Source: Altererythrobacter sp. (GTDB lineage: Bacteria; Pseudomonadota; Alphaproteobacteria; Sphingomonadales; Sphingomonadaceae). From it: a stretch of 64,000 nucleotides of DNA. The notes beneath the pieces are model-generated. The model worked only from the letters and a program-made list of their open reading frames with translations, was not told the DNA's origin and searched no databases. Shown here in pieces: positions 16,816 through 25,903 of this stretch. The position numbers and the translations under genes are program-made. Where the stretch lies: NCBI GenBank assembly GCA_031178065.1, contig JAPSJS010000004.1, positions 39,831 to 103,830 on the forward strand, read 5' to 3'. Numbering within the stretch: position 1 is the first letter of the stretch; each line of letters begins with the position of its first letter.

Positions 16816-17317
16816 CGGATTGAAGCGCATGAACCGCGCGGCCAGCGCCGCCCTGCTTTGTGCCGGCGCAGTGGGGCTGATCGCGATGACCGCGATCATC
16901 GGCTGGCAGGTGTTCGGGCGGTTCGTGCTGAACGATAGCCCCTCGTGGGCCGAGCAGGCAGCTCTGGTTCTCATGATCTGGTACGTGTTCTTCGCCGCCG
17001 CTGCCGGCGTTCGCGAGGGCTTCCACATCCGTATCGTAGCCGTGCAATCGGCGCTGCGGCCGTCGCGCCGGCGCGTGCTGCGCCTGCTTGCGCATGTGAT
17101 CGTGGGCCTGGGCGGTATCGCCCTTCTCGTCTGGGGCGGTGAACTGGTGGCGCGGACATGGAGTCACGTGATCCCCACGCTGGGGCTGCCGCGGGGGGTC
17201 GCCTACCTGCCGCTGCCGCTGTCGGGCGCCTTGATGGCTTTCTTCGCGGTGGAACTGATCATCGAGGACAGTACCGGCGAAGAGAGCGCGGATGTGGAGG
17301 ACGGCCAGTGGAGCTAG
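16808..17317 (+). CDS. TRAP transporter small permease (DctQ family)
   Basis: A 169-residue membrane protein with four hydrophobic helices (AALLCAGAVGLIAMTAIIGW, AALVLMIWYVFFAAAAG, HVIVGLGGIALLVWGG, LSGALMAFFAVELIIE). The family motif VFGRFVLNDSPSWAEQAA lies after helix 1. The ATG at 16808 (MLDGLKRMNRAAS) was chosen because a GGGG ribosome-binding sequence lies six bases upstream; the longer ORF start at 16694 lies inside dctP. It overlaps the dctP stop by eight bases and the dctM start by ten, so the three are coupled. DctQ binds DctM in the inner membrane and is needed for uptake driven by a sodium or proton gradient. Confidence 0.9.
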   Translation: MLDGLKRMNRAASAALLCAGAVGLIAMTAIIGWQVFGRFVLNDSPSWAEQAALVLMIWYVFFAAAAGVREGFHIRIVAVQSALRPSRRRVLRLLAHVIVGLGGIALLVWGGELVARTWSHVIPTLGLPRGVAYLPLPLSGALMAFFAVELIIEDSTGEESADVEDGQWS

Positions 17318-18588
17318 CGGTCCTCTTCCTCACGCTGCTGGTGCTGCTGCTGATCGGCGTACCGGTTGCTTTCGCCCTCCTCGGCGCGACGATCGCGGCG
17401 TTCCTCGCCATCGACCTTCCGCTGGTCGTCGTGTTTCAGCGAATGGCCGCGGGGATCAGCGTGTTCAGCCTCATGGCCATTCCCTTCTTCATCTTCGCCG
17501 GGGACCTCATGTACCGCGCGGGGATAGCGACCCGGCTGGTGCAGGTGGCCGAGGCGACGTTCGGCCGCACGCGCGGCGGACTGGGGCAGGTGAACGTCGG
17601 CGCATCGATGCTGTTCGGCGCAGTCTCCGGCTCTGCCATCGCCTGCGCCTCCGCCATGGGCTCCACGCTCGTTCCGCTGATGAAGGAAAAGGGTTACGAC
17701 GCCGACTATGCAGTGAACGTGACGGCGACCGGCGCGATCGTCGGGCTGCTGATCCCGCCCTCGCACAACATGATCATCTATGCGGCGGCTTCGGGCACCG
17801 GAGTTTCCATCGGCGATCTGTTTCTCGCGGGTGTCATTCCGGGCGTCCTCACCGGCCTCCTGCTCATGATCGCTACTTATGTCGTCGCGCGCCGGAGGGG
17901 TTATCCGCGCGGTGTCTTCCCGGGCTGGCGGCCATTCCTGCGCGCGACGCTTTACGCGCTGCCGGGCCTGCTGACGGCGATCATCATCATGGGCGGCATC
18001 CTGAGCGGCATCTTCACCGCGACGGAGAGCTCCGCGATCGCGGTCATCTACACCATTCTCGTCGGCGCTCTGGTCTACCGGACGCTGGGCCTGGCGGAAT
18101 TCATGGCGGCGGCCATCCAGTCGGTGAAGACAACCGCGATGGTGCTCCTCATCATCGCCTCGGCCACGGGCTTCGGGTTCGCGCTGGCAATCCTCGAAGT
18201 CCCTGCTGAGCTCGCAAACTTGATCGGCTTCATAACCGACAACCCGATCCTGATCCTCCTCATCATCAATGTCATCCTGCTCCTGCTCGGCACCTTCATG
18301 GACATGGCGCCGCTGATCGTGATCACGACGCCGATTTTCCTTCCGATCCTGATGCCGCTGGGCATCGATCCGGTGCATTTCGGGATAATCCTGATGCTGA
18401 ACCTCGGCATCGGACTGGTGACGCCGCCCGTGGGTTCGGTCCTGTTCGTGAGCTCGGCGATCGGCAAGATTCCCGTCGAGCGGGCGGTGAAGACGATCTG
18501 GCCGTTCTACGGCGCGCTCGTTCTCGCGCTGCTGTTGATCACCTACATTCCCGAACTCTCCATGACGCTGCCGAACTACTTCAAGTGA
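17308..18588 (+). CDS. TRAP transporter large permease (DctM family)
   Basis: A 426-residue, very hydrophobic membrane protein, the transport channel of the TRAP system. Family signatures are IPFFIFAGDLMYRAGIATRL, VNVGASMLFGAVSGSAIACA, GLLIPPSHNMIIYAAASGTG and LGTFMDMAPLIVITTPIFLP with the TPPVGSVLF segment near the end. The start is a GTG at 17308 with GGAGG eight bases upstream; the ORF-track start at 17158 lies inside dctQ. With dctP and dctQ it forms a complete transporter. The ACCGGT operator upstream and the neighbouring uxaA/uxaC genes make uronate import the best guess. Confidence 0.92.
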   Translation: MELAVLFLTLLVLLLIGVPVAFALLGATIAAFLAIDLPLVVVFQRMAAGISVFSLMAIPFFIFAGDLMYRAGIATRLVQVAEATFGRTRGGLGQVNVGASMLFGAVSGSAIACASAMGSTLVPLMKEKGYDADYAVNVTATGAIVGLLIPPSHNMIIYAAASGTGVSIGDLFLAGVIPGVLTGLLLMIATYVVARRRGYPRGVFPGWRPFLRATLYALPGLLTAIIIMGGILSGIFTATESSAIAVIYTILVGALVYRTLGLAEFMAAAIQSVKTTAMVLLIIASATGFGFALAILEVPAELANLIGFITDNPILILLIINVILLLLGTFMDMAPLIVITTPIFLPILMPLGIDPVHFGIILMLNLGIGLVTPPVGSVLFVSSAIGKIPVERAVKTIWPFYGALVLALLLITYIPELSMTLPNYFK

Positions 18589-18598
18589 GGAGAAGGCG

Positions 18599-19126
18599 AT
18601 GACCCGCGCATATTCGATCCTGCTGCTGTCCGCTGTCGCTGCCTGTTCCGGCCCGTCGGAATCGCCCTCGGATCCAGCGACGGTAACGACGTCCGGCAAG
18701 CGTGACGTGCCTGTGGAGGACGTCCTCGCCGAGGTTCTCGCCGCGGCGAATGCCGAGCGCGAGGGGTTCACCATCCGTGAGGCGGAAGCCGAAACGCGGG
18801 ACGGGCGCTCGTACTACGACATCGGCGGGACGCTGCCCGACGGAACCGAGATCGAGTTCGACATCGTGCAGGAGGGCGGCCAATGGCGCGTGGTCGAGAC
18901 CCAGCGCGACATCGCATTGGCGGAGACGCCGCTGCCGGTCCGCCAGGCGCTGACCGGCCATGACGGCGCGTTTGCACCCACCCGCATCATCGAGAGCGTG
19001 CAAGCCGACGGCGTCGTCATTTACGAGCTATACGGGCCCGAGGGCAACGATCCGCAGGGCCGTAAGATCGAGGTGAAATGGGATGGCGAGAGCGCCGATC
19101 TCCTGACCCGTGAATGGAAGCACTAG
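18599..19126 (+). CDS. hypothetical lipoprotein with PepSY-like repeats
   Basis: A 175-residue protein that I cannot assign a function. A short signal ends in a lipobox (LLSAVAAC, Cys16), so it should be membrane-anchored in the periplasm or outer membrane. Two similar segments follow (YYDIGGTLPDGTEIEFDIVQ and IYELYGPEGNDPQGRKIEVK), each a beta-meander after a helix, as in PepSY-like domains. It starts ten bases after dctM with an AGGAG site, so it is transcribed with the TRAP genes. It could be a periplasmic accessory of transport, but nothing in the sequence shows this. It converges with the hydratase gene, leaving 39 bases. Confidence 0.75.
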   Translation: MTRAYSILLLSAVAACSGPSESPSDPATVTTSGKRDVPVEDVLAEVLAAANAEREGFTIREAEAETRDGRSYYDIGGTLPDGTEIEFDIVQEGGQWRVVETQRDIALAETPLPVRQALTGHDGAFAPTRIIESVQADGVVIYELYGPEGNDPQGRKIEVKWDGESADLLTREWKH

Positions 19127-19165
19127 GCGAGAGCGGCCGGCCATCGGCGGCTCATCGCCGGGATA

Positions 19166-19954
19166 CTACTCCGGCCGTGCTTCGACCAGCCGGCACTCGA
19201 CGGAATAGCCATTGAACCGCCCCTCGACCGTCTGGCCGGGGCGGGCGTCGTGGACGCCGGTCACGGCGCCGCTCGAGATCCATTGGCCGGGCGTGAGAGC
19301 GATCCCGCGCTCGGCCAGGAGCTCGAACAGGAAACGCGCGGAGCCGATCGCTCCATCGGGGAAAGAGGAGGCTCGGCCGGTTCCGACTTCCTGGCCGTCG
19401 ATGAGTGTGCGGACCTCCCACTCCTCGAAGCCGCTGTTGCGCCAGTTCGGAATGGCGGACCCGATCACCAAGCCGTTGTTGTTGCCGAAGTCCGATATGA
19501 CCGCCATCGGCCCGATCTCGTTGATCGCGCCTAGCGGAGAGCTCGCGATCTCAAGGCCGACATGCACGGCATCGATGAGATCCGCCGCTTCCTCCAACGT
19601 GAAGGTCTTCTTCCCGGCCGCGGGCGCTGCGCCGATGCGCAGCAGGAACTCGGCCTCGCCCGCGGCGAACCCCCGGGCGAAGATCGGCATGTCCTGGCTA
19701 TCGTCCCGACTGAGAAAAATCGGCCCGGCGAGGCGGTCAGCCTGAAGGCGATCACTTAGCGGGGGCATGATCCGGCCGACTTTCCAGCCGATGATCGGGT
19801 GCTGCCATTCGGCAATGGCGCGATCCTGGACCGCGTACGCCGCGGCGAGCGTATCGGGAAGCGTGCCGGGATAATCGGCCAGGCCGTCCGCTGTCCGCCG
19901 CGCCGCGAGAAAGCGGCTGGCAATGGCCGCGGCATCTTCGTTCACCACCGTCAC
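19166..19954 (-). CDS. 2-keto-4-pentenoate hydratase-like protein (FAH superfamily)
   Basis: About 262 residues from the GTG at 19954 (271 from the ATG at 19981). It has the hydratase/decarboxylase fold of MhpD-type enzymes: AYAVQDRAIAEWQHPIIGWK near the start, FAAGEAEFLLRIG (acidic metal ligands) near residue 105, VHVGLEIASSPL near 140, FGNNNGLVIGSAIPNW and PGQWISSGAVTGVHDARPGQ near 235. These enzymes add water to 2-oxo-enoates with a divalent metal. I prefer the GTG because AGGGG lies six bases upstream and the operator at 19990 sits only eight bases before the ATG. The gene is in the uronate regulon by operator, so a 2-keto-3-deoxy sugar acid or related enol is a plausible substrate, but this is inference. 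Confidence 0.8.
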   Translation of the reverse strand: MTVVNEDAAAIASRFLAARRTADGLADYPGTLPDTLAAAYAVQDRAIAEWQHPIIGWKVGRIMPPLSDRLQADRLAGPIFLSRDDSQDMPIFARGFAAGEAEFLLRIGAAPAAGKKTFTLEEAADLIDAVHVGLEIASSPLGAINEIGPMAVISDFGNNNGLVIGSAIPNWRNSGFEEWEVRTLIDGQEVGTGRASSFPDGAIGSARFLFELLAERGIALTPGQWISSGAVTGVHDARPGQTVEGRFNGYSVECRLVEARPE

Positions 19955-19989
19955 GTCAAACCCCTGAAGATCTTCATCCATTTGATATT

Positions 19990-20006
19990 GGAAACCGGTG
20001 TCATAA
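19990..20006. promoter_or_regulatory. LacI-type operator copy 2 (FAH-type hydratase)
   Basis: GGAAACCGGTGTCATAA, the same 17 bases as copy 1. It lies between uxaA (ending at 20078) and the hydratase start, so the hydratase has its own control point rather than relying only on uxaA read-through. Confidence 0.75.
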
Positions 20007-20077
20007 GCAACAGTGCTTCACGTTTTTCGCTGTTCGGACTGCATGCGGTGCGGGATGAACCTGGGGTCGGCACACGC

Positions 20078-21559
20078 TCAGAGCGTTACGCCGCGCTTCC
20101 AGATCGCAATCTCCCGCTCGTCGTTCCGTTCGGACGCAGTTGGTTCGCCCGAAGCGAGCGCGAGAATCCGGTCGAGCAACGCGGCCGCGGCAGAGTCGAG
20201 GCCGCTTGTCAGCACCACTCCTGCATCGAAATCGATCCATCGCGGCTTACGCGCCGCCAGCTCGGAGTTCGATGCGATCTTCACCGTTGGGGCCGGAAAG
20301 CCGAGCGGCGTGCCGCGGCCGGTCGTGAACAGGATCAGGGTCGCACCCGCGGCTGCGAGCGCGGTCGAGGAGACCGCGTCGTTTCCCGGCGCTTCGAGCA
20401 GGGTCAGCCCTTGCCGCCGCACCCGCTCGCCGTAGCGGAGCACGTCGCCGACCGGCGACTGGCCGGCTTTCTGCACGGCGCCGAGCGATTTTTCCTCCAG
20501 TGTGGTGATCCCGCCGGCGAGATTACCCGGAGAGGGGTTCTCGGAAACCGGTTGCCCGCTTTCGAGGAAGTAGCGCTTGAAATCGTTCACGAGCGTGACA
20601 ACGCGATCGAACACCTCGGTATCGCGCGCGCGGGCCATCAGCAGGTGCTCGGCCCCGAAGATTTCCGGGATTTCGGTCAGGATTGCCGATCCGCCCGACC
20701 CGACCACCACGTCCGCCATACGACCGACGAGCGGGTTGGCGGTAAGGCCGCTGAACCCGTCCGAACCCCCGCACTTGAGGCCGAGGACGAGCTCGCCGAA
20801 GGGTGCCGGACGCCGCTCGGCATGCGAGGCCTCGCTGACCAGTTCGTCCACCAGCGCGAGGCCTTCCTCGACCTCGTCTTCTACCCCCTGCGCCCGGAGC
20901 GTGCGCACGCGGCCGCGCAGCGGCTCCGATATCGCGGCGACGAGATCGTCCATTTGATTCGACTCGCAGCCGAGCCCGACCAGCAGCACGCCGCCGGCGT
21001 TGGGATGGCAGGCGAGCGCGGCGAGGAGCGAGCGGGTGCTCTCGAGATCGCTGCCGAGCTGTGAGCAGCCGTGCGGATGCGGGAAGGCGTGGATGCCGTC
21101 GACTGCCTCGTCGTGGCGTGCCGAGGCGATGCCGGCGATCCGCTCTGCGGTGCGGCCGACACAGCCGACCGTGGGCAGAATCCAGATCTCGTTACGGGTG
21201 CCCACCCGGCCATCCGCCCGCCGATAGCCGAGGAACTCAGCAGCATTGGCGGTCGGCAGCGGTTCCTGCTGCGATGGATCGTATGCGTAGCCTTCCACGC
21301 CCTTAAGTCGGGTTTCGACGTTGTGTGTGTGGACGTGTGCACCAGGCGCGATGTCCGCCGTCGCACGCCCGATCGGCCAGCCGAACTTGTAAACGTCCAT
21401 GCCCGGCGCAAGCTGCGTCAGCGAGATCTTGTGACCGTGCGGCACGGCCTCTGTCGCGACGACGCTCCGCCCGCCCGCAGATAGCGCCTCCCCCGCCGCA
21501 ATCGGCCGCAGGGCCACCGCGACGTCGTCGCGTGGGTGAAGGTGCAGCAGCGGAGGCAT
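20078..21559 (-). CDS. uxaA: altronate dehydratase
   Basis: UxaA removes water from D-altronate to give 2-keto-3-deoxygluconate in galacturonate catabolism. The protein (493 residues from the chosen start) has the N-terminal SAF domain (LHPRDDVAVALRPIAAGEAL, GHKISLTQLAPGMDVYKFGW, AHVHTHNVE) followed by the large dehydratase domain with GYRRADGRVGTRNEIWILPT, PHPHGCSQLG and LKCGGSDGFSGLTANP, which carry the Cys/His residues linked to metal binding. The ORF track starts at 21589, but family alignment favours the Met at 21559 (MPPLLHLHP), and the operator abuts the earlier ATG. It is transcribed divergently from the LacI gene; the hydratase gene follows on the same strand. Confidence 0.92.
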   Translation of the reverse strand: MPPLLHLHPRDDVAVALRPIAAGEALSAGGRSVVATEAVPHGHKISLTQLAPGMDVYKFGWPIGRATADIAPGAHVHTHNVETRLKGVEGYAYDPSQQEPLPTANAAEFLGYRRADGRVGTRNEIWILPTVGCVGRTAERIAGIASARHDEAVDGIHAFPHPHGCSQLGSDLESTRSLLAALACHPNAGGVLLVGLGCESNQMDDLVAAISEPLRGRVRTLRAQGVEDEVEEGLALVDELVSEASHAERRPAPFGELVLGLKCGGSDGFSGLTANPLVGRMADVVVGSGGSAILTEIPEIFGAEHLLMARARDTEVFDRVVTLVNDFKRYFLESGQPVSENPSPGNLAGGITTLEEKSLGAVQKAGQSPVGDVLRYGERVRRQGLTLLEAPGNDAVSSTALAAAGATLILFTTGRGTPLGFPAPTVKIASNSELAARKPRWIDFDAGVVLTSGLDSAAAALLDRILALASGEPTASERNDEREIAIWKRGVTL

Positions 21560-21593
21560 GTCTGCGGTAGGGGCGAATGGAGCTTGCATACTT

Positions 21594-21607
21594 GGAAACC
21601 GGTGTCA
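21594..21607. promoter_or_regulatory. LacI-type operator copy 3 (uxaA / lacI divergent region)
   Basis: GGAAACCGGTGTCA, between uxaA (minus) and the LacI-family gene (plus). Its position allows it to control both, giving autoregulation of the regulator. Confidence 0.75.
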
Positions 21608-21697
21608 GTGTATGCGCGCCCTCGATCCCTCGCAAGAGCCATACCTTGGCGGGCGAGAGAGGAGTGGTTATGCGGGTCGAGAAGAGAGGGAACGGCG

Positions 21698-22756
21698 TTG
21701 GCGGAACAGGATAGAGCATCGTCGACGGCGAAGCGGGCCGCCAAGCCGACGATCAACGACGTGGCGCGCCTTGCCGGCGTATCGAAGAAGACGGTGAGCC
21801 GCGTCATCAACCGCTCCACTCTTCTCAACAGCGAGACACGCGAGCGCGTGGAGCGGGTGATCGCGGAACTCGGCTACGTCCCCAATCCGCAGGCGCGGGC
21901 CCTGGCGCTCCGCCGCAACTTCCTCATCGGCCTCATTCACGACAACCCGAACGCGCAGACGGTTCTGAACGTCCAGCAGGGCATATTGGAGGCCCTGCAG
22001 GGGACCGAGTTCGAACTCGTCGTGCGACCTGTCGACCGCCGCTCGCCGCTCATGATCGAGGACGTGCGGGCCTTCCTCAGCCGCCAGCGGCTGTTCGGCG
22101 TGCTGCTGCTGCCGCCGATCTCGGAGAACGACGTGCTGGCGGAACTGTGCGAGGAGCTCGGCTGCCGCTACGTGCGTATGGGCTCGGCGCAGCTCGACGA
22201 TCCCGAGCACCTCGTCGCGTCGAACGACCGCGAGGCCGTCCGCGAGGCAACCACTTATCTGATCGACCAGGGTCACAGTCTCATCGCCCTCATTGAGGGG
22301 CCTCGCGGGTTCCGCTCGGCCGCCGAGCGCCGCGCGGGCTTCGAACAGGCGATCGAGGCGGCAGGCATCGAACTGCCGAGAAACTTCATCGCGGAGGGCA
22401 ACTACACCTTCGAATCGGGCATCGCGGCCGCTAACCGACTGCTGGATCTCGGGCCGCCGCCGACGGCCATCTTCGCTTCGAACGACGAGATGGCCGCGGG
22501 CGTTGTGCACGCTGCCAATCAGCGCGGCCTATCCGTGCCGGAGAACCTGTCGGTCATCGGCTTCGACGACACGGCCATTGCCGCGCACATCTGGCCGCCG
22601 CTCACCACGGTCCGCTGGCCGATCATTCCGATGGCCCGTTCGGCCGCATTGAAACTCGTCGGCAACGCCAGCGACCGTGCCAAGGCGGCGGCAGAACCCT
22701 CGTTCTTTCTTTCCAGTCTCGTTCGCCGGGCCTCGGTTGCACCGCCGCGGCCTTAA
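21698..22756 (+). CDS. LacI-family transcriptional regulator of the uronate/pectin regulon
   Basis: A 352-residue repressor. The N-terminal LacI helix-turn-helix and hinge are clear (TINDVARLAGVSKKTVSRVI, then LNSETRERVERVIAELGYVP and NPQARALALRR), followed by the periplasmic-binding-like sensor domain (FLIGLIHDNPNAQTVLNVQQ; PTAIFASNDEMAAGVVHAAN; VIGFDDTAIAAHIWPPLTTV). The start is a TTG at 21698 with AGAGAGGG seven bases upstream; the ATG-initiated frame nearby is different. Six copies of a palindrome with the LacI-type central CG lie at promoters in this window, including one beside this gene, making it the obvious binder. Its inducer is probably a pathway intermediate such as KDG or a uronate, which is inference. 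Confidence 0.9.
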   Translation: MAEQDRASSTAKRAAKPTINDVARLAGVSKKTVSRVINRSTLLNSETRERVERVIAELGYVPNPQARALALRRNFLIGLIHDNPNAQTVLNVQQGILEALQGTEFELVVRPVDRRSPLMIEDVRAFLSRQRLFGVLLLPPISENDVLAELCEELGCRYVRMGSAQLDDPEHLVASNDREAVREATTYLIDQGHSLIALIEGPRGFRSAAERRAGFEQAIEAAGIELPRNFIAEGNYTFESGIAAANRLLDLGPPPTAIFASNDEMAAGVVHAANQRGLSVPENLSVIGFDDTAIAAHIWPPLTTVRWPIIPMARSAALKLVGNASDRAKAAAEPSFFLSSLVRRASVAPPRP

Positions 22757-22797
22757 CTCCGTGCTTGAACGCGCGCAAAGGCACCCTTGCATCGCAG

Positions 22798-22816
22798 TTT
22801 GACACCGGTTACCAAA
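22798..22816. promoter_or_regulatory. LacI-type operator copy 4 (uxaC-xylA operon)
   Basis: TTTGACACCGGTTACCAAA, 41 bases before the uxaC ATG. It keeps the ACCGGT centre and adds flanking TTTG/CAAA symmetry. Placed here it would control the whole downstream eight-gene run. Confidence 0.75.
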
Positions 22817-22856
22817 GCGACAAGGCGACATCGATTGCCGCCCGAGAAGGACAGGA

Positions 22857-24290
22857 ATGACGCGGCCCCTCAATCTGGATCCCGATCGCCTGCTCCCGGC
22901 CGAACCGGGTGTGCGCTCCGTCGCGCGGGCGCTCTATGAAGAGGTGCGTGCGCTGCCCATCGTCAGCCCGCACGGCCATACCGATCCCGTCTGGTTCGCG
23001 GCCGATGCCGCGTGGACGAATCCGACCGAACTCCTGCTTGCGCCGGACCACTACCTGTACCGGATGCTCTACAGCCAGGGCGTGTCGCTGGAGGCGCTCG
23101 GCGTTTCGAGCAAGACCGGCCCTTCCGCAGCCGATCCGCGTGCGGCGTGGCGGCTCTTCGCCTCTCACTATCACCTCTTCCGCGGCACGCCGTCGCGGCT
23201 GTGGCTGGATCACGTGTTCGCAGACGTGTTCGGCATCGACGTGCGCCTGGAGGCCGCCACGGCGGACCAGTATTACGACCGGATCACGGAGGCGCTTGCA
23301 ACGCCGGCGTTCCGGCCGCGCGCGCTTTTCGACCGCTTCGGCATCGAGTGGCTCGCTACGACAGAGGGGCCGCAGGACGATCTCGATCATCACGCCGCGA
23401 TCCGTGCCTCGGGCTGGGGCGGACAGGTGATAACCACCTATCGCCCCGACGCGGTGATCGATCCCGAGCACGAGGATTTCGGGAGCGCATTCGCTCGCTT
23501 CGGAGAGTTGACAGGTGAGGACGTCCATAGCTGGACCGGCTATCTCGCCGCGCATCGCAAACGGCGGGCGGATTTCCGCGCGGCCGGCGCGACCGCGACC
23601 GACCACGGCCATCCGACCGCGCTGACCGCCGACTTGCAGGAGGCGGACAAGGAAGCGCTGTTCGCTCGCGTCGTGGCTGGCACATGGAGCGCGGAGGATG
23701 CCGAGCTGTTCCGCGCACAAATGCTGACCGAGATGGCGGCGATGAGCGTCGAGGACGGCATGGTCATGCAGATCCATCCCGGCGCCTTCCGCAACCACAA
23801 CCGCTGGCTCCACCAGGCGTACGGCCGCGACAAGGGCGCCGACATTCCTGCTCGCACCGACTATGTCCGCGCGCTCAAGCCGCTGCTCGACCGGTTCGGC
23901 GATGAGCCCGGCCTGTCGGTCATCCTCTTCACGCTGGACGAGAGCAGTTATGCGCGTGAGCTTGCCCCGCTGGCCGGCCACTATCCCTGCCTCAAGCTGG
24001 GACCGGCCTGGTGGTTTCACGACAGCCCGGAGGGCATGCGCCGATTCCGGGAGATGACGACCGAGACCGCCGGCTTCTACAACACGGTCGGCTTCAACGA
24101 CGACACCCGCGCCTTCCTGTCGATCCCCGCGCGTCACGATGTCGCCCGCCGCGTCGACTGCGCCTTCCTCGCCCGCCTCGTCGCCGAACACCGGATCGAG
24201 GACTGGGAAGCGGCGGAACTCGCCCACGAACTTAGTTATGGTCTTGCCAAGCGCGCCTACCGGCTCGACGAGCCGCGCGCGCAAGCCTGA
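22857..24290 (+). CDS. uxaC: uronate (glucuronate/galacturonate) isomerase
   Basis: UxaC interconverts D-galacturonate with D-tagaturonate and D-glucuronate with D-fructuronate. The 477-residue length is standard. Family motifs are [20 protein letters not shown] near residue 36 (metal-binding HxH), [54 protein letters not shown] near 305, [20 protein letters not shown] near 380 and [13 protein letters not shown] near 425. It belongs to the amidohydrolase-like TIM-barrel superfamily. It starts the operon behind operator copy 4, 100 bases downstream of the LacI gene. The next gene, kduI, starts 13 bases after its stop. Confidence 0.95.
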   Translation: MTRPLNLDPDRLLPAEPGVRSVARALYEEVRALPIVSPHGHTDPVWFAADAAWTNPTELLLAPDHYLYRMLYSQGVSLEALGVSSKTGPSAADPRAAWRLFASHYHLFRGTPSRLWLDHVFADVFGIDVRLEAATADQYYDRITEALATPAFRPRALFDRFGIEWLATTEGPQDDLDHHAAIRASGWGGQVITTYRPDAVIDPEHEDFGSAFARFGELTGEDVHSWTGYLAAHRKRRADFRAAGATATDHGHPTALTADLQEADKEALFARVVAGTWSAEDAELFRAQMLTEMAAMSVEDGMVMQIHPGAFRNHNRWLHQAYGRDKGADIPARTDYVRALKPLLDRFGDEPGLSVILFTLDESSYARELAPLAGHYPCLKLGPAWWFHDSPEGMRRFREMTTETAGFYNTVGFNDDTRAFLSIPARHDVARRVDCAFLARLVAEHRIEDWEAAELAHELSYGLAKRAYRLDEPRAQA

Positions 24291-24303
24291 ACAGGAGAAG
24301 GAT

Positions 24304-25146
24304 ATGTTTGAACGAACTTACTACGCCACCCATCCCGACATGATGGAGTGCGTTTCCAATGACGAGTTGCGCGAGCGCTACCTGATCCAGAACCTGTTCA
24401 CGGAGGGCGAGTGCGTCCTCAACTACACGCATGCCGACCGCTTCGTGATCGGCGGCGTGCTGGTGGGTTCGAGCGCGGTGAAGCTGCCCAACCAAACGGA
24501 GCCGCCGTCCGCCGCCGGGCACCCGTTCCTGGAGCGGCGCGAGCTCGCCGTCGTCAACGTCGGCAAAGTCGAAGGCACGGTGACCGTGGACGGCGAGAGC
24601 TTCACCCTCGGCAACAAGGATTGCCTCTACGTCACCATGGGCGCGAAGGACGTGACGTTCTCCAGCCAGGGCGCGAAGTTCTACCTCGCCTCCTGCCCCG
24701 CGCACAAGGCGTTCCAGACCCGCAAGCTCTCGATCGCCGAGGCCAATGCGCTGGACCGCGGGAGCCTCGAGGAATCGAACGAGCGCACCATCTATCAGCT
24801 CGTTATTCCGGGCGTGTGCGAGAGCGCGCAGCTCGTGATGGGCCTGACGGTGCTGAAGCCCGGCAGCGTCTGGAACACCATGCCGCCGCACATCCACGAG
24901 CGGCGTTCGGAGATCTATTTCTACTTCGAACTCGACGACGTCGAGACCGACCGCGTCATGCACTTCATGGGCGAGGGCGAGGCGACCCGGCACATCGTGA
25001 TGCAGAACGACGAGGCGGTGATCTCGCCGCCCTGGTCCATCCACATGGGCGCAGGCACGAAGGCCTACGCCTTCATCTGGGCCATGGCCGGTGAGAACCA
25101 GGACTACACCGACATGAACGTCCTCGACATCTGCCAGCTCCAGTGA
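24304..25146 (+). CDS. kduI: 5-dehydro-4-deoxy-D-glucuronate isomerase
   Basis: KduI converts the unsaturated-uronate product of pectate lyases (5-keto-4-deoxyuronate, DKI) to 3-deoxy-D-glycero-2,5-hexodiulosonate. The 280-residue cupin-fold protein starts at the ATG at 24304 behind GGAGAAGG. Typical segments are [60 protein letters not shown] and the metal-binding [20 protein letters not shown] near residue 200, where His and Glu bind zinc. The ORF-track start at 24139 lies inside uxaC and is rejected. Its four-base overlap with kduD fits their consecutive reactions. Confidence 0.95.
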   Translation: MFERTYYATHPDMMECVSNDELRERYLIQNLFTEGECVLNYTHADRFVIGGVLVGSSAVKLPNQTEPPSAAGHPFLERRELAVVNVGKVEGTVTVDGESFTLGNKDCLYVTMGAKDVTFSSQGAKFYLASCPAHKAFQTRKLSIAEANALDRGSLEESNERTIYQLVIPGVCESAQLVMGLTVLKPGSVWNTMPPHIHERRSEIYFYFELDDVETDRVMHFMGEGEATRHIVMQNDEAVISPPWSIHMGAGTKAYAFIWAMAGENQDYTDMNVLDICQLQ

Positions 25147-25898
25147 CCGCCATGTTCGACCTCAGCGGAAAAGCCGCAATCGTGACCGGCGCCAACACCG
25201 GCATCGGCCAGGGAATCGCTGTCGCCTTGGCCGAGGCCGGTGCCGACGTGGCGCTGGTCGGTCGCTCCAGCGCCGAGGAGACGGCAGAGAAGGTCCGCGC
25301 GCTCGGGCGCAAGGCGGCCCTGATCCGCGCCGATCTTTCCACCATCGAACCGGTTCAGGAAGTGGTGGACCGCACGCTGGCCGAACTCGGCGGGCTCGAC
25401 ATCCTCGTCAACAACGCCGGCATTATCCGGCGTGCGGACGCGGTCGACTTCACGGAAGAGGACTGGGACGCGGTCGTCGATACCAACCTCAAGTCGGTGT
25501 TCTTCCTCTGTCAGGCTGCCGGTCGGCACATGATCGGTCAGGGCGGGGGCAAGATCATCAACATCGCATCGATGCTGAGCTTCCAGGGCGGCATTCGCGT
25601 GCCGAGCTACACCGCTTCGAAGAGCGGCGTCGCGGGACTCACGAAGCTGCTCGCCAACGAGTGGGCGGGCAAGGGGGTCAACGTGAACGCCATCGCGCCT
25701 GGCTATATCGCGACCAACAACACCGCGGCCCTGCAGGCGGACGAGGGCCGCAACCGGCAGATCCTCGAGCGTATCCCTTCGGGGCGCTGGGGCGATCCGT
25801 CCGATCTCGGCGGCGCGGCGGTGTTCCTCGCCTCCTCCGCGGCCGACTACGTGCAGGGGCACGTGCTCGCCGTCGACGGCGGCTGGCTGGCGCGCTGA
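25143..25898 (+). CDS. kduD: 2-dehydro-3-deoxy-D-gluconate 5-dehydrogenase (SDR)
   Basis: KduD reduces 3-deoxy-D-glycero-2,5-hexodiulosonate to 2-keto-3-deoxygluconate using NAD(P)H. A 251-residue short-chain dehydrogenase with the cofactor motif [40 protein letters not shown], catalytic Ser in [10 protein letters not shown] and [20 protein letters not shown] (YxxxK). [20 protein letters not shown] and [12 protein letters not shown] at the end are typical of this branch. Start: GTG at 25143 overlaps the kduI stop; an ATG three codons later (25152) is an equally acceptable start. It is followed five bases after its stop by kdgK. Confidence 0.92.
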   Translation: MTAMFDLSGKAAIVTGANTGIGQGIAVALAEAGADVALVGRSSAEETAEKVRALGRKAALIRADLSTIEPVQEVVDRTLAELGGLDILVNNAGIIRRADAVDFTEEDWDAVVDTNLKSVFFLCQAAGRHMIGQGGGKIINIASMLSFQGGIRVPSYTASKSGVAGLTKLLANEWAGKGVNVNAIAPGYIATNNTAALQADEGRNRQILERIPSGRWGDPSDLGGAAVFLASSAADYVQGHVLAVDGGWLAR

Positions 25899-25903
25899 CC
25901 GCG

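Noticed and set aside
17314-18774. 486-aa minus-strand ORF
   Set aside because: Antisense of dctM; Asp/Arg/Gln-rich, as expected from the complement of a hydrophobic coding region.
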